A DNA stretch of 10,420 bases from assembly GCA_964528565.1 (NCBI GenBank), contig CAZGSP010000052.1, positions 1 through 10,420 on the forward strand, written 5' to 3'. This document shows, one piece after another, positions 1 to 7,061 of this stretch (positions are counted from its first letter, which is position 1; every line of letters starts with the position of its first letter). The DNA comes from UBA10133 sp964528565 (GTDB taxonomy: Bacteria; Patescibacteriota; Microgenomatia; UBA1400; MFAQ01). A program made the translations under genes and the position numbers. Under the pieces are notes generated by a model. The model worked only from the letters and a program-made list of their open reading frames with translations, searched no databases and was not told the origin of the DNA.

Positions 1-1218
1 TTTACGGGCTTGAGTAGCGCAGTTTATCTAGCCGATAGAGGAATCACTCCGATAATTTTTGAAGCGAATGAGTTTTGTGGGGGTTTGGCACGGGGATTCT
101 CCAAGGAAAATTGGCAATGGAGTTTGGAGCATTTCTATCATCATATCTTTACCAACGACCGGGAAATTAGCGCACTAGCGACTAAAGTCGGATGCAAGTT
201 GGAAATCAAAAAACCATTGACGACAAGTTTTTTCCGAGCCGAAGAGATCGAGCTGGATTCGCCTTTGTCACTATTAAAATTTTCCGGTCTTGATCTATGG
301 TCCAGACTGCGAATGGGGTTTGGACTCTTGATGTTGAAGATAATTCCCAATGGTCTATTTTTGGAAAGGTACAGGGCGACAGAGGTACTGCCCGGGCTTC
401 TGGGAGAAAAGGGTTACCGATTAATTTGGGAAAAACTACTAAAGGCGAAGTTTGGCCCTTATGTCGGCGAAGTGAATTTGGCCTGGTTTTGGAGCCGGGT
501 AGCCAAAAGAACCAAGAAACTCGGATACTTTGAGGAAGGATTCACGGGACTATCCGGAAAAACCGAGGAATATGTCAAAAAACACGGAGGAAAGATCAGG
601 ACCGGAGTGGAGATGAAATCCATAAAAAGTGAAGATAGCGGAGTGGAGGTGAATGGAGAAAGATTTGACGCGGTAATAGTGACAGTGCCGGCGCCGGTAG
701 CCAAAAAAATAATTAAAGAAGTAAAGATCCCGGAAATTAATTATTTATGGGGACAAACATTGATTCTTGCGGTATCGGGAAAACTAATCAAGGGATATTG
801 GATGAATGTACTGGAAAAAGACTATCCGTTCCTTGTAGTGGTAGAGCATACCAATATGATCGATAAGAAAAGATATGCCGGCAACCGGCTGATCTACTTG
901 GGCAATTACTTACCGGAGGGCCATAAACAATTGAAAATGACGAAAGAAAGACTAGTTAATTTATATCTCCCCTTTTTGAGAAAAATAAATAAACGTTTCC
1001 GCAAGAAATATATCAAAGAATCATTTCTTTTTAGAGAGCCCTTTGCTCAGCCGGTTTTCCCGGTCAACTATTCCGGAGCGATCCCCCACCCTCGGGTGTT
1101 CCCCCGTGTATATTTAGCTAATATGAGTATGGTGTATCCCTTTGACCGGGGAACAAATTATGCCGTCAAACTCGGGCAAGAGGTGGCTCAATTAGTCAAG
1201 ACCGATCTAAATCAATAA
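1..1218 (+). CDS. FAD/NAD(P)-dependent oxidoreductase, amine oxidase-like (5' end cut off by window)
   Basis: The reading frame is open from base 1 and ends in TAA at 1216-1218, so the true start lies upstream. The first residues, F-T-G-L-S-S-A, look like the end of a Rossmann GxGxxG dinucleotide-binding loop ('GAGFTGLSS' in relatives), followed by a helix, a strand and the acidic residue in 'IIFEAN' that binds the adenosine ribose of FAD; the GG after it is also typical. A TTG at base 10 falls inside this loop and is not a credible start. The C-terminal part, 'YPFDRGTNYAVKLGQEVA' near residues 378-395, resembles the second FAD-contacting segment of the amine oxidase / protoporphyrinogen oxidase / UDP-galactopyranose mutase superfamily. 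About 405 residues are visible, so perhaps 10-15 are missing. Substrate unknown. Its stop codon directly abuts the next start, so the two genes are surely co-transcribed and may share an envelope or glycan pathway (inference). Confidence 0.85.
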   Translation, partial: FTGLSSAVYLADRGITPIIFEANEFCGGLARGFSKENWQWSLEHFYHHIFTNDREISALATKVGCKLEIKKPLTTSFFRAEEIELDSPLSLLKFSGLDLWSRLRMGFGLLMLKIIPNGLFLERYRATEVLPGLLGEKGYRLIWEKLLKAKFGPYVGEVNLAWFWSRVAKRTKKLGYFEEGFTGLSGKTEEYVKKHGGKIRTGVEMKSIKSEDSGVEVNGERFDAVIVTVPAPVAKKIIKEVKIPEINYLWGQTLILAVSGKLIKGYWMNVLEKDYPFLVVVEHTNMIDKKRYAGNRLIYLGNYLPEGHKQLKMTKERLVNLYLPFLRKINKRFRKKYIKESFLFREPFAQPVFPVNYSGAIPHPRVFPRVYLANMSMVYPFDRGTNYAVKLGQEVAQLVKTDLNQ

Positions 1219-3174
1219 ATGTTTACTTCCGACTTACTGATTATTTTACGGGTTTATTTAATTAGTTTCCTTCTTCAGATTATCAGTTTTCCCCTGACGA
1301 AAAAAATCTTTGCCGGACAACCCGACGTAGGTTACCCCTTTTCCCGTTTGTTCACCACCTTAATGGCCTCACTTATTATCTGGGAAACAGCCAATCTGGG
1401 TCTACCCACCAATACAAACGAGGGTCTTTGGGTGACAACGGTGGGACTCATACTTTTAAACTTAGGGCTTATTTTTAGAAACGGTTGGGGTAGTATCAAG
1501 ATCTCAAAAGAAACCCTGAAAATCGTCGTGATCGAAGAGTATCTGTTCCTCGTCGGTTTACTGGGAGTAGCTCTGATCAGAGGATTTTTACCCAATATCG
1601 ATAGTTTGGAAAAATTTATGGATTTTGGGTTTGTGAACCGCTATCTCCTGTCCTCGACTTTACCGGCCACGGATATGTGGCAAGCGGGAAAATCGATAAA
1701 TTACTATTCTTTCGGGCACTTTTGGAGCAGTACCCTGATCCGCTATTTTGGCACATCGGCGACGGTGGGATACAATTTGGTCTTAGCCTTTATCGCCGGT
1801 TTGTCGCTTTCGATGGCTTTTTCCATTTCGTACTATCTTGCCGGAGCCCGGAGACACGTGGCGGGAATTATAGGGGGACTGGCCGGAGCTTTTGCCACGG
1901 TAATGGCGGGCAATACACACGTGATCTGGTACTTTATTACTCACCGGGGACTGTCCGGCTATTGGTATGCGGACGCGACAAGATTCATTCACCACACGAT
2001 CCATGAATTCCCGGGGTATAGCTTTGTCGTGGCCGATCTACACGGCCATCTGGCCGATCTGCCGATGGTACTGGCTTTCATCTTTATCTTTCTGCACTGG
2101 CTCAACTCCAGGAAACTACTGGACGAGATAATGATGGGGATACTTTTTGGGGTGATGATGATGACGAATACCTGGGACGTGGCCGTCTATGGACTCCTGT
2201 TGACTATCGCCGGCGTACTGATGACCTTCAAGAGTCCCACCAATTTGATACGTCTCTTAAAAACAGCCGGGGTGATGTTTCTCTTTATGGTGCTAACCGC
2301 CTTGCCCTGGTTTATGAGCTTTCAATCGATATCCAGTGGCATCAAGATAGTCCAGGAAAGGTCGCCACTATGGCAGCTCGCTGTTCTCTGGACGGGAGGG
2401 ATCCTCGTCAGTCTGATAGCGGTTCTCACCGAGAAAAGGGGCAAATTAAGTCTGCCGATTTGGACCCTGGCTCTATGTATGGTGATGCTAATTATTATTC
2501 CCGAGCTGGTTTACGCCAAAGATATTTATCCGGATCATCCCAGAGCGAACACGATGTTCAAGCTCACTTATCAAGCTTCCATAATGACCGGGCTACTTAC
2601 CGGAGCAGTCTTGGGAAAGTTATTTGACCGGGAAAGAAAACTGTTTTGGTGGTGGAGGTGGCCGGCTATATTAATCGCGAGCGTGATTTTCATCGGTACG
2701 ATGATTTTCCCGACGGTTTCTTTCCCCAACTATTACGCGAATTTTAAAACCTATCAAGGACTGGACGGAGAAAAATGGCTACAAATATCGATGCCGGAGA
2801 GATACGAGGCCATCAGTTACCTGAGAAATAATCCGGACGACAAAAATATGGTGGAGGCAGTGGGAGACAGCTATACAAACTTTAACGCGGTCTCGGTGTT
2901 TTCCGGAGTGCCGACCATCCAGGGTTGGCGGGTACATGAATGGCTGTGGAGGGGAGGCTATGAACCGGTTGCCCTGAGAGAGATCGAGGTGAGAGAAATA
3001 TATGAGAGCAGGGACCCGGCAAAAGTAGCCGGTCTCCTTAAAAAATATAATGTGGGGTGGATAATAGTCGGAGAAGACGAAAGAAGTATGTACCAAATAA
3101 ACGAGGAGGGTTTGTTGACTTTCGGTAAAAAAGTTTTTCAAAACGGAGAGACGTATCTCATCAGGGTAAGGTAG
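1219..3174 (+). CDS. DUF2298 (Chlor_Arch_YYY) multi-pass membrane protein
   Basis: A 651-residue, strongly hydrophobic protein with many membrane segments and the signature blocks of the DUF2298 family known from Chloroflexi, archaea and candidate-phylum bacteria: 'INYYSFGHFW' at about 160-169, 'DLHGHLADLP' at 273-282 (family form DLHPH), 'DHPRANTMFK' at 439-448, and a soluble C-terminal part with 'GWRVHEWLW' and a final 'YNVGWIIVGEDER'. The family's function is unproven; its topology and loop motifs recall GT-C-type membrane glycosyltransferases, which is inference only. The ATG follows the TAA of the flavoprotein gene with no gap and has no Shine-Dalgarno sequence, which points to translational coupling. 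The 3' end overlaps the convergent LCP gene by 14 bases. The HP of the family DLHPH motif is HG here. Family assignment is confident, function is not. Confidence 0.88.
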   Translation: MFTSDLLIILRVYLISFLLQIISFPLTKKIFAGQPDVGYPFSRLFTTLMASLIIWETANLGLPTNTNEGLWVTTVGLILLNLGLIFRNGWGSIKISKETLKIVVIEEYLFLVGLLGVALIRGFLPNIDSLEKFMDFGFVNRYLLSSTLPATDMWQAGKSINYYSFGHFWSSTLIRYFGTSATVGYNLVLAFIAGLSLSMAFSISYYLAGARRHVAGIIGGLAGAFATVMAGNTHVIWYFITHRGLSGYWYADATRFIHHTIHEFPGYSFVVADLHGHLADLPMVLAFIFIFLHWLNSRKLLDEIMMGILFGVMMMTNTWDVAVYGLLLTIAGVLMTFKSPTNLIRLLKTAGVMFLFMVLTALPWFMSFQSISSGIKIVQERSPLWQLAVLWTGGILVSLIAVLTEKRGKLSLPIWTLALCMVMLIIIPELVYAKDIYPDHPRANTMFKLTYQASIMTGLLTGAVLGKLFDRERKLFWWWRWPAILIASVIFIGTMIFPTVSFPNYYANFKTYQGLDGEKWLQISMPERYEAISYLRNNPDDKNMVEAVGDSYTNFNAVSVFSGVPTIQGWRVHEWLWRGGYEPVALREIEVREIYESRDPAKVAGLLKKYNVGWIIVGEDERSMYQINEEGLLTFGKKVFQNGETYLIRVR

Positions 3175-4231
3175 AGAGATGATTCTTGACGTACTGCTTG
3201 AGGGCGCTCCAGTTGTTGTCTTTGGGGATCAGGACCCACTCGCCGCCGTACTTTGCCACCGGGGGGGTGTAGAGAATGGTGACGCCGTCCACGTCGGGGG
3301 TGCTCGTCACCTGTATCGACCGGACAGGTTTATCTTTTGTGTCCAGAGCTACCTTGGCCAGAGTCGGATAAAGTTTTGAGGGAATGTTGGTGATCAGGTT
3401 TGAAGCCACAATACGCAAAAGACCGTCAACTTTTTTTTGGTCCAGGAGAAAGGAAGGAGTGAGAATTTTTTGCCTGAGAGCCGAGATCACCTGTTGCTGT
3501 CGCCGGGAGCGCGAAAAATCCGTGCCCTCATCTCCATCCGAGTGCCGGGAGCGGACAAACTTCAGGGCAGTGGCGCCGTCAAAATGATTGGCGCCTTGTT
3601 TGAAAGAGATCGTTTCGTAGCGGGAAGAGATGGGTAAAGCTTTTTCGCGCCCGGGAAGTGGGAACTCCGTGTCGGTGAAACCGGGGTTGACATCCACATC
3701 CACTCCGCCAACCAAGTCGACAGCTTGCTGGAAAAGGGAGAAGTTGATGACGGCCGTATAGTTGATGGGCAGTCCCAAGTCCTCAAGAATAGCCGCTTGA
3801 GCCATCTTGATACCGGCACCGGGACTCGCCTCTTCGCCGTAATGATAAGCGGTATTCATTTTGGCCTTTAATGAAGGAACCCAAAGGTCACGGGGAACGC
3901 TAATAATGGTGGGGGTTTTGTTTTCGTGATTGTAAGAGAGAATGATGATCGTATCGGAGAGGTTCGGTGAGTCTCCACCCTCGCCGCGAATGCCCAGTAC
4001 GAGGAAGTTCGTGACTCCGCCGGTACTATCCAGACTTTCGACGGGAGAGCCAAAAAAACTTAAGAGATCCTGAGGATTAACGTTGTGACGGAGAAGAAAA
4101 CGGTAGCCAAAAATCCCCAAGCCCGTAAGAGCCAAGAGGAGTAAAGAAATGGCAATAAGCCAGAGGTGCTCACGGATAAGGGAAAAAAGTTTGAGTGCAT
4201 AACGGAATGGCCGGATGTGACGAAGTTTCAT
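3161..4231 (-). CDS. LCP (LytR-CpsA-Psr) family cell-wall glycopolymer ligase
   Basis: This 356-residue protein has a short basic cytoplasmic N-terminus, one membrane helix at about residues 23-47, a linker, and an extracellular LCP domain. LCP enzymes transfer glycopolymers from polyprenyl-phosphate carriers to peptidoglycan. Visible family blocks are 'TNFLVLGIRGE' (74-84), 'SDTIIILS' (92-99, with the metal-binding Asp93), 'ISVPRDLWV' (110-118, Arg114 and Asp115), 'KMNTAYHYG' (124-132) and 'FVRSRH' (225-230), followed by 'FSRSRRQQQV' (239-248), which supplies the arginines that hold the pyrophosphate. After the domain there is only about 90 residues of tail with no further recognised domain. 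The ATG lies five bases after the tpiA stop without a clear Shine-Dalgarno sequence, so it is probably the second gene of a tpiA operon. The pairing with tpiA has no obvious metabolic logic. Confidence 0.93.
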   Translation of the reverse strand: MKLRHIRPFRYALKLFSLIREHLWLIAISLLLLALTGLGIFGYRFLLRHNVNPQDLLSFFGSPVESLDSTGGVTNFLVLGIRGEGGDSPNLSDTIIILSYNHENKTPTIISVPRDLWVPSLKAKMNTAYHYGEEASPGAGIKMAQAAILEDLGLPINYTAVINFSLFQQAVDLVGGVDVDVNPGFTDTEFPLPGREKALPISSRYETISFKQGANHFDGATALKFVRSRHSDGDEGTDFSRSRRQQQVISALRQKILTPSFLLDQKKVDGLLRIVASNLITNIPSKLYPTLAKVALDTKDKPVRSIQVTSTPDVDGVTILYTPPVAKYGGEWVLIPKDNNWSALKQYVKNHLSTLP

Positions 4232-4236
4232 AAAGC

Positions 4237-4929
4237 TTACGAGAGACTATTGATAATGCCGGCAAAAAGAGTCGGCTCGAGACTGTCGGTGCCGACAAGA
4301 ACACCGTCAATTTTACTTTGGCTGACAAAGGAGGCCACGTTGTCCTGGGAAACCGAGCCGCCATAAAGAATAGGGGCCGAGTTGTCCGTAAGAAAGGCAA
4401 TTTGCCCTGCCACATGATTGGCATCGACCGGATCGATGGGTTTCCCGGTACCGATGGCCGAAATGGGCTCATAAACGAAGAAACAACGTGAGACATCAAT
4501 ATCGGCGTTGAATAAGGCCTTGATCTGTTCATCCATATAAGGGGTATCAAGACAGACAATGGGCGTGATGGAGTTTTCGAGAAGAAGACGGGCTTTTTGG
4601 GCGACGACCTCCGAAGTTTCTTTGAATTCATGGCGGCGTTCGGAGTGGCCGACGAGACAGTAGTTGACGAGCTCGGCCAGCATGTTCGCGGTGATCTCTC
4701 CCGTGTGTTTGCCGGGAGGAAGATGAGAGACGTTTTGGGAGCCGGTAATGATGGGTAAGGCGAGGTCGGACAAGTGCTGATTGAAGGAGGCTATATCGGT
4801 AAAAGGAAGGCAAAGGATGACGGACGTGTCCGGAGAATACTTGAGACGAAGAGCCGAGATGCTGTCGAGCCAGATAAGAGATTCGGTGATGTTTTGATTA
4901 CTTTTCCAGTTGCCGATAACGTATTTCAC
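4237..4929 (-). CDS. tpiA: triosephosphate isomerase
   Basis: Interconverts dihydroxyacetone phosphate and glyceraldehyde 3-phosphate in glycolysis; cytoplasmic TIM barrel. The 230 residues carry the catalytic set: Asn7 and Lys9 in 'GNWKSN', His95 in 'VGHSERR', Glu154 in 'YEPISAIGTGKP', and the phosphate-binding 'YGGSVSQDN' and 'DGVLVGTDSL' blocks near the C-terminus. It is about 20 residues shorter than typical bacterial enzymes. Two departures stand out: the flexible-loop hinge, usually YEPxWAIGTG, has Ser157 in place of Trp, and the usual LVGGASL is LVGTDSL. All catalytic residues are present, so I expect an active enzyme. The start is a GTG at 4927-4929, exactly where TIM proteins normally begin (MKYVIGNWK). 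There is no Shine-Dalgarno sequence; a TATAAT box ends seven bases upstream, suggesting a leaderless mRNA. It is the first gene of a likely tpiA-LCP operon and divergent from the helicase gene. Confidence 0.95.
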   Translation of the reverse strand: MKYVIGNWKSNQNITESLIWLDSISALRLKYSPDTSVILCLPFTDIASFNQHLSDLALPIITGSQNVSHLPPGKHTGEITANMLAELVNYCLVGHSERRHEFKETSEVVAQKARLLLENSITPIVCLDTPYMDEQIKALFNADIDVSRCFFVYEPISAIGTGKPIDPVDANHVAGQIAFLTDNSAPILYGGSVSQDNVASFVSQSKIDGVLVGTDSLEPTLFAGIINSLS

Positions 4930-4936
4930 TAAGGCA

Positions 4937-4945
4937 ATTATAGCA
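4937..4945 (-). promoter_or_regulatory. Extended -10 promoter element of tpiA
   Basis: On the minus strand the sequence reads TGC-TATAAT: a perfect -10 hexamer (4937-4942) with the TGn of an extended -10 element. Seven bases separate it from the GTG start of tpiA, so transcription should begin at or within a base or two of the start codon. No convincing -35 box is seen 16-18 bases upstream, which fits an extended -10 promoter. Confidence 0.65.
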
Positions 4946-4997
4946 GTCGATCGTGGTTCGAAGTCCGTAAAAATCGTACTCCCGCGTTACTATCTCG

Positions 4998-5013
4998 CCC
5001 CGCCGAGGCGGGG
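4998..5013. repeat. GC-rich palindrome in the tpiA/uvrD divergent region
   Basis: Seven-base arms CCCCGCC and GGCGGGG are separated by GA, so as RNA it would form a six-pair stem with a CGAG loop. It lies between two divergent promoters and is much richer in GC than its surroundings. No run of T follows on either strand, so it does not look like an intrinsic terminator. It could be an operator, a dispersed palindromic repeat, or a block to read-through between the two units; nothing in the window decides. Confidence 0.5.
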
Positions 5014-5027
5014 TTCCCTTCAGCTCG

Positions 5028-5037
5028 TATGTACATA
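5028..5037. promoter_or_regulatory. Perfect 10-base palindrome TATGTACATA, possible operator
   Basis: A perfect inverted repeat with no spacer, 53 bases before the predicted -10 of the helicase gene and about 85 bases before that of tpiA. Such symmetry suits a dimeric regulator, but a single ten-base palindrome in AT-rich sequence can arise by chance. No regulator gene is present in the window to pair with it. Confidence 0.2.
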
Positions 5038-5089
5038 GTCCGTGCGGTTATTTACTAGACTTCTGCACCACGTAGCTTGGTAAATGAAA

Positions 5090-5095
5090 TACAAT
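5090..5095 (+). promoter_or_regulatory. -10 element of the uvrD/pcrA helicase gene
   Basis: TACAAT, five of six matches to TATAAT, ends six bases before the GTG start at 5102, so the transcript would begin at or very close to the start codon. I see no good -35 box 17 bases upstream, and no exact TGn: a TG lies three bases before the hexamer rather than one. The call rests mostly on position and on the same layout at neighbouring genes. Confidence 0.5.
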
Positions 5096-5101
5096 ATTTG
5101 A

Positions 5102-7033
5102 GTGAAAGATAACTCATTAAATAAAGAACAGCTCAGGGCGGTGACTCACAAAGAGGGACCGCTTTTGGTGCTCGCCGGAGCGGGTTCGGGAAAAACGAGG
5201 GTGCTGACACACAGAGCGGCTTGGCTCATAAAAGAAAAGGGGGTGGCTCCGGAAAAAATTGCTTTGCTAACATTTACGAACAAAGCGGCCGGAGAAATGA
5301 AAGAAAGAATCAAGAGAATGGGAACAGGACTGTCCGGTCCGGCGGGCAGGAAAATTGAGCTGGGATTCTCCGGAACATTCCACACATTGTGTGCCAAGCT
5401 ACTCAGAAACTTCGGTACGAACGTCGGAGTAAATCCAAATTTCGTGATATTTGATAGTGATGATTCCGAGTCGGCCATGAAAGAGGTCCTGAAGTCTATG
5501 TCGATCGACCCTAAGCAGAATAAACCGGGAATGTTTCTTGCCATTATCAGTAAAATGAAAAACGACCTGGTCCCGGAAAAAGAGGCCGAGGAGAAAGCAA
5601 GAGATTACTTTTTTCGTCAGCTGACAAAAGTTTGGAGGACTTATCAGGAAAAATTGAAACGAAACAACGCAGTGGACTTTGACGACCTACTGGTCAAGGC
5701 GGTGGAGGTACTAAAAATCGAAAGGGTCAGAAAAGAAGTCAATGCGCAACTTGAGTGGATACTGGTCGACGAGTACCAGGATACGAACAAAGCACAGTTC
5801 GAACTCACCAAATATCTGGCCGGTGAGAAAAGAAATATCACCGCGGTGGGAGATGCCGCTCAGGCCATCTATTCTTTCCGGGGAGCCGACTACCGGAACT
5901 TAAAACTTTTTGAGGAAACCTATCCGGAGCTAACCACCATCGGTCTACCCAAGAACTATCGAAGTACTCAATTTATTTTGGATGCGGCCTACAGTGTGGT
6001 GAGTAACAACGTCAATCATCCGACGCTAAAACTGTCGGCCGAGAGAGAGATGGGGAAAAAGGTCAGCCTGTTTGAAGCGATGGATGAACGGGACGAGGCC
6101 AAGTACATAGTGGATACTGCCAAGAAGATCGGCGACCGGAATGAAGAATCGGCGATACTGTACCGGACAAACGCCCAGTCCCGGGCATTTGAGGACGAAC
6201 TGTTGAGACGAGATATCCCGTACAAACTTATCGGAGGCCTCAGGTTCTACAACCGGGCGGAGGTAAAAGACTTGGTAGCTTATTTGCGGCTGCTTTATAA
6301 CCCAAAAGAAGAGATCAGCCGGACGAGGATCGAGAAGATCGGGAAAAGAAAGGCGGGTGCTTTTGACGAGTGGCTTGGGAAACTCTCAGAAAAAACAAAA
6401 ACCGAAAGCAGACCGGGGCAACTACTGGAAGAGATCATCAATGTGACCAATTATCTGGACAAATTTGACGAGAGGGATGAAGAGGATGCGGCCCGGATCG
6501 ATAACATCAACGAGCTTCTGGCGGTAGCCGGTGAGTATGAAAATGTATCTCAGTTTTTGGAAAGCGCGGCTCTGTCCGAAGCGGAAATAAAGCAAAAAAA
6601 ATCAAATGCCAAGATCACACTGATGACCGTCCATGCCGCCAAAGGGCTCGAGTTTCTTCACGTATTCGTGGTTGGTTTGGAAGAAGGACTTTTCCCCCAC
6701 TCCCGGTCGATCTTTGAGGGCGGAAAGGAAGAAATTGAAGAGGAAAGAAGGTTGATGTATGTGGCAATGACGAGAGCTAAAGAAGATCTGACCCTATCTT
6801 TTGCCAGATCGCGGCTGACTTATGGGGGTAGACACACCTCAATTCCTTCAAGATTTTTAGCCGAAATTCCGGACGAACTGACGGAGAAGGTCCGGCCAAA
6901 TAGGGTTTTTGAAAAAGAAGTGTCCAAGAAGGATATCTTTGACGAGTTTGGGGAGAAAAAGAGAATTATTGTTCAGGATTGGGAGGTGGAAGAGGCAACC
7001 AAAGACGATTTTGCCGATATCGATAATTGGTAG
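5102..7033 (+). CDS. UvrD/PcrA-type superfamily 1A DNA helicase
   Basis: An ATP-dependent 3'-5' DNA helicase acting in excision repair and in clearing replication and recombination intermediates. All SF1A motifs are present: Q-motif region 'LNKEQLRAV' (6-14), Walker A 'GAGSGKT' (26-32, Lys31), 'LTFTNKAAGEM', Walker B 'VDEYQDT' (222-228, Asp223/Glu224), motif III 'GDAAQAIYSFRGAD' (250-263; the usual GDDDQSIY is altered), 'KNYRST' (284-289), 'TVHAAKGLEF' (509-518) and 'RRLMYVAMTRA' (549-559, arginine finger Arg558). At 643 residues it is shorter than PcrA or UvrD (about 720), with a reduced stretch between motifs IV and V (the 2B region) and an acidic tail in place of a recognisable C-terminal Tudor-like domain. 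The GTG start places the Q-motif at the expected distance from the N-terminus; there is no Shine-Dalgarno sequence. The first femAB gene follows after 28 bases. PcrA and UvrD cannot be told apart here. Confidence 0.95.
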   Translation: MKDNSLNKEQLRAVTHKEGPLLVLAGAGSGKTRVLTHRAAWLIKEKGVAPEKIALLTFTNKAAGEMKERIKRMGTGLSGPAGRKIELGFSGTFHTLCAKLLRNFGTNVGVNPNFVIFDSDDSESAMKEVLKSMSIDPKQNKPGMFLAIISKMKNDLVPEKEAEEKARDYFFRQLTKVWRTYQEKLKRNNAVDFDDLLVKAVEVLKIERVRKEVNAQLEWILVDEYQDTNKAQFELTKYLAGEKRNITAVGDAAQAIYSFRGADYRNLKLFEETYPELTTIGLPKNYRSTQFILDAAYSVVSNNVNHPTLKLSAEREMGKKVSLFEAMDERDEAKYIVDTAKKIGDRNEESAILYRTNAQSRAFEDELLRRDIPYKLIGGLRFYNRAEVKDLVAYLRLLYNPKEEISRTRIEKIGKRKAGAFDEWLGKLSEKTKTESRPGQLLEEIINVTNYLDKFDERDEEDAARIDNINELLAVAGEYENVSQFLESAALSEAEIKQKKSNAKITLMTVHAAKGLEFLHVFVVGLEEGLFPHSRSIFEGGKEEIEEERRLMYVAMTRAKEDLTLSFARSRLTYGGRHTSIPSRFLAEIPDELTEKVRPNRVFEKEVSKKDIFDEFGEKKRIIVQDWEVEEATKDDFADIDNW

Positions 7034-7055
7034 AAAGAAGAATTGAGGGTAGAAT
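7027..7055 (+). promoter_or_regulatory. Internal promoter for the first femAB gene
   Basis: TTGGTA (7027-7032, four of six matches to TTGACA), a 17-base spacer, then TAGAAT (7050-7055, five of six matches). The -10 box ends six bases before the GTG at 7062. The -35 box overlaps the last Trp codon and the stop of the helicase gene. This would let the femAB pair be transcribed apart from the helicase gene, as a leaderless message. Confidence 0.5.
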
Positions 7056-7061
7056 AGAAGG

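Noticed and set aside
10..12. TTG at base 10 as the start of the flavoprotein
   Set aside because: The frame is open to base 1 and the upstream codons belong to the FAD-binding glycine loop, so the gene is simply cut by the window.
4170..4631. 153-residue minus-strand frame overlapping tpiA and the LCP start
   Set aside because: It is a shadow of tpiA in another frame: low-complexity, Pro/Ser-rich and without any recognisable motif.
4955..4966. GGTTCGAAGTCC resembles a tRNA T-arm, with a CACCA further on at 5066-5070
   Set aside because: The CCA lies about 100 bases away, and no acceptor stem, D-arm or anticodon arm fits around it; the match is a short coincidence.
4998..5013. GC-rich hairpin as an intrinsic terminator
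   Set aside because: No T-run follows on either strand, and both flanking genes point away from it.
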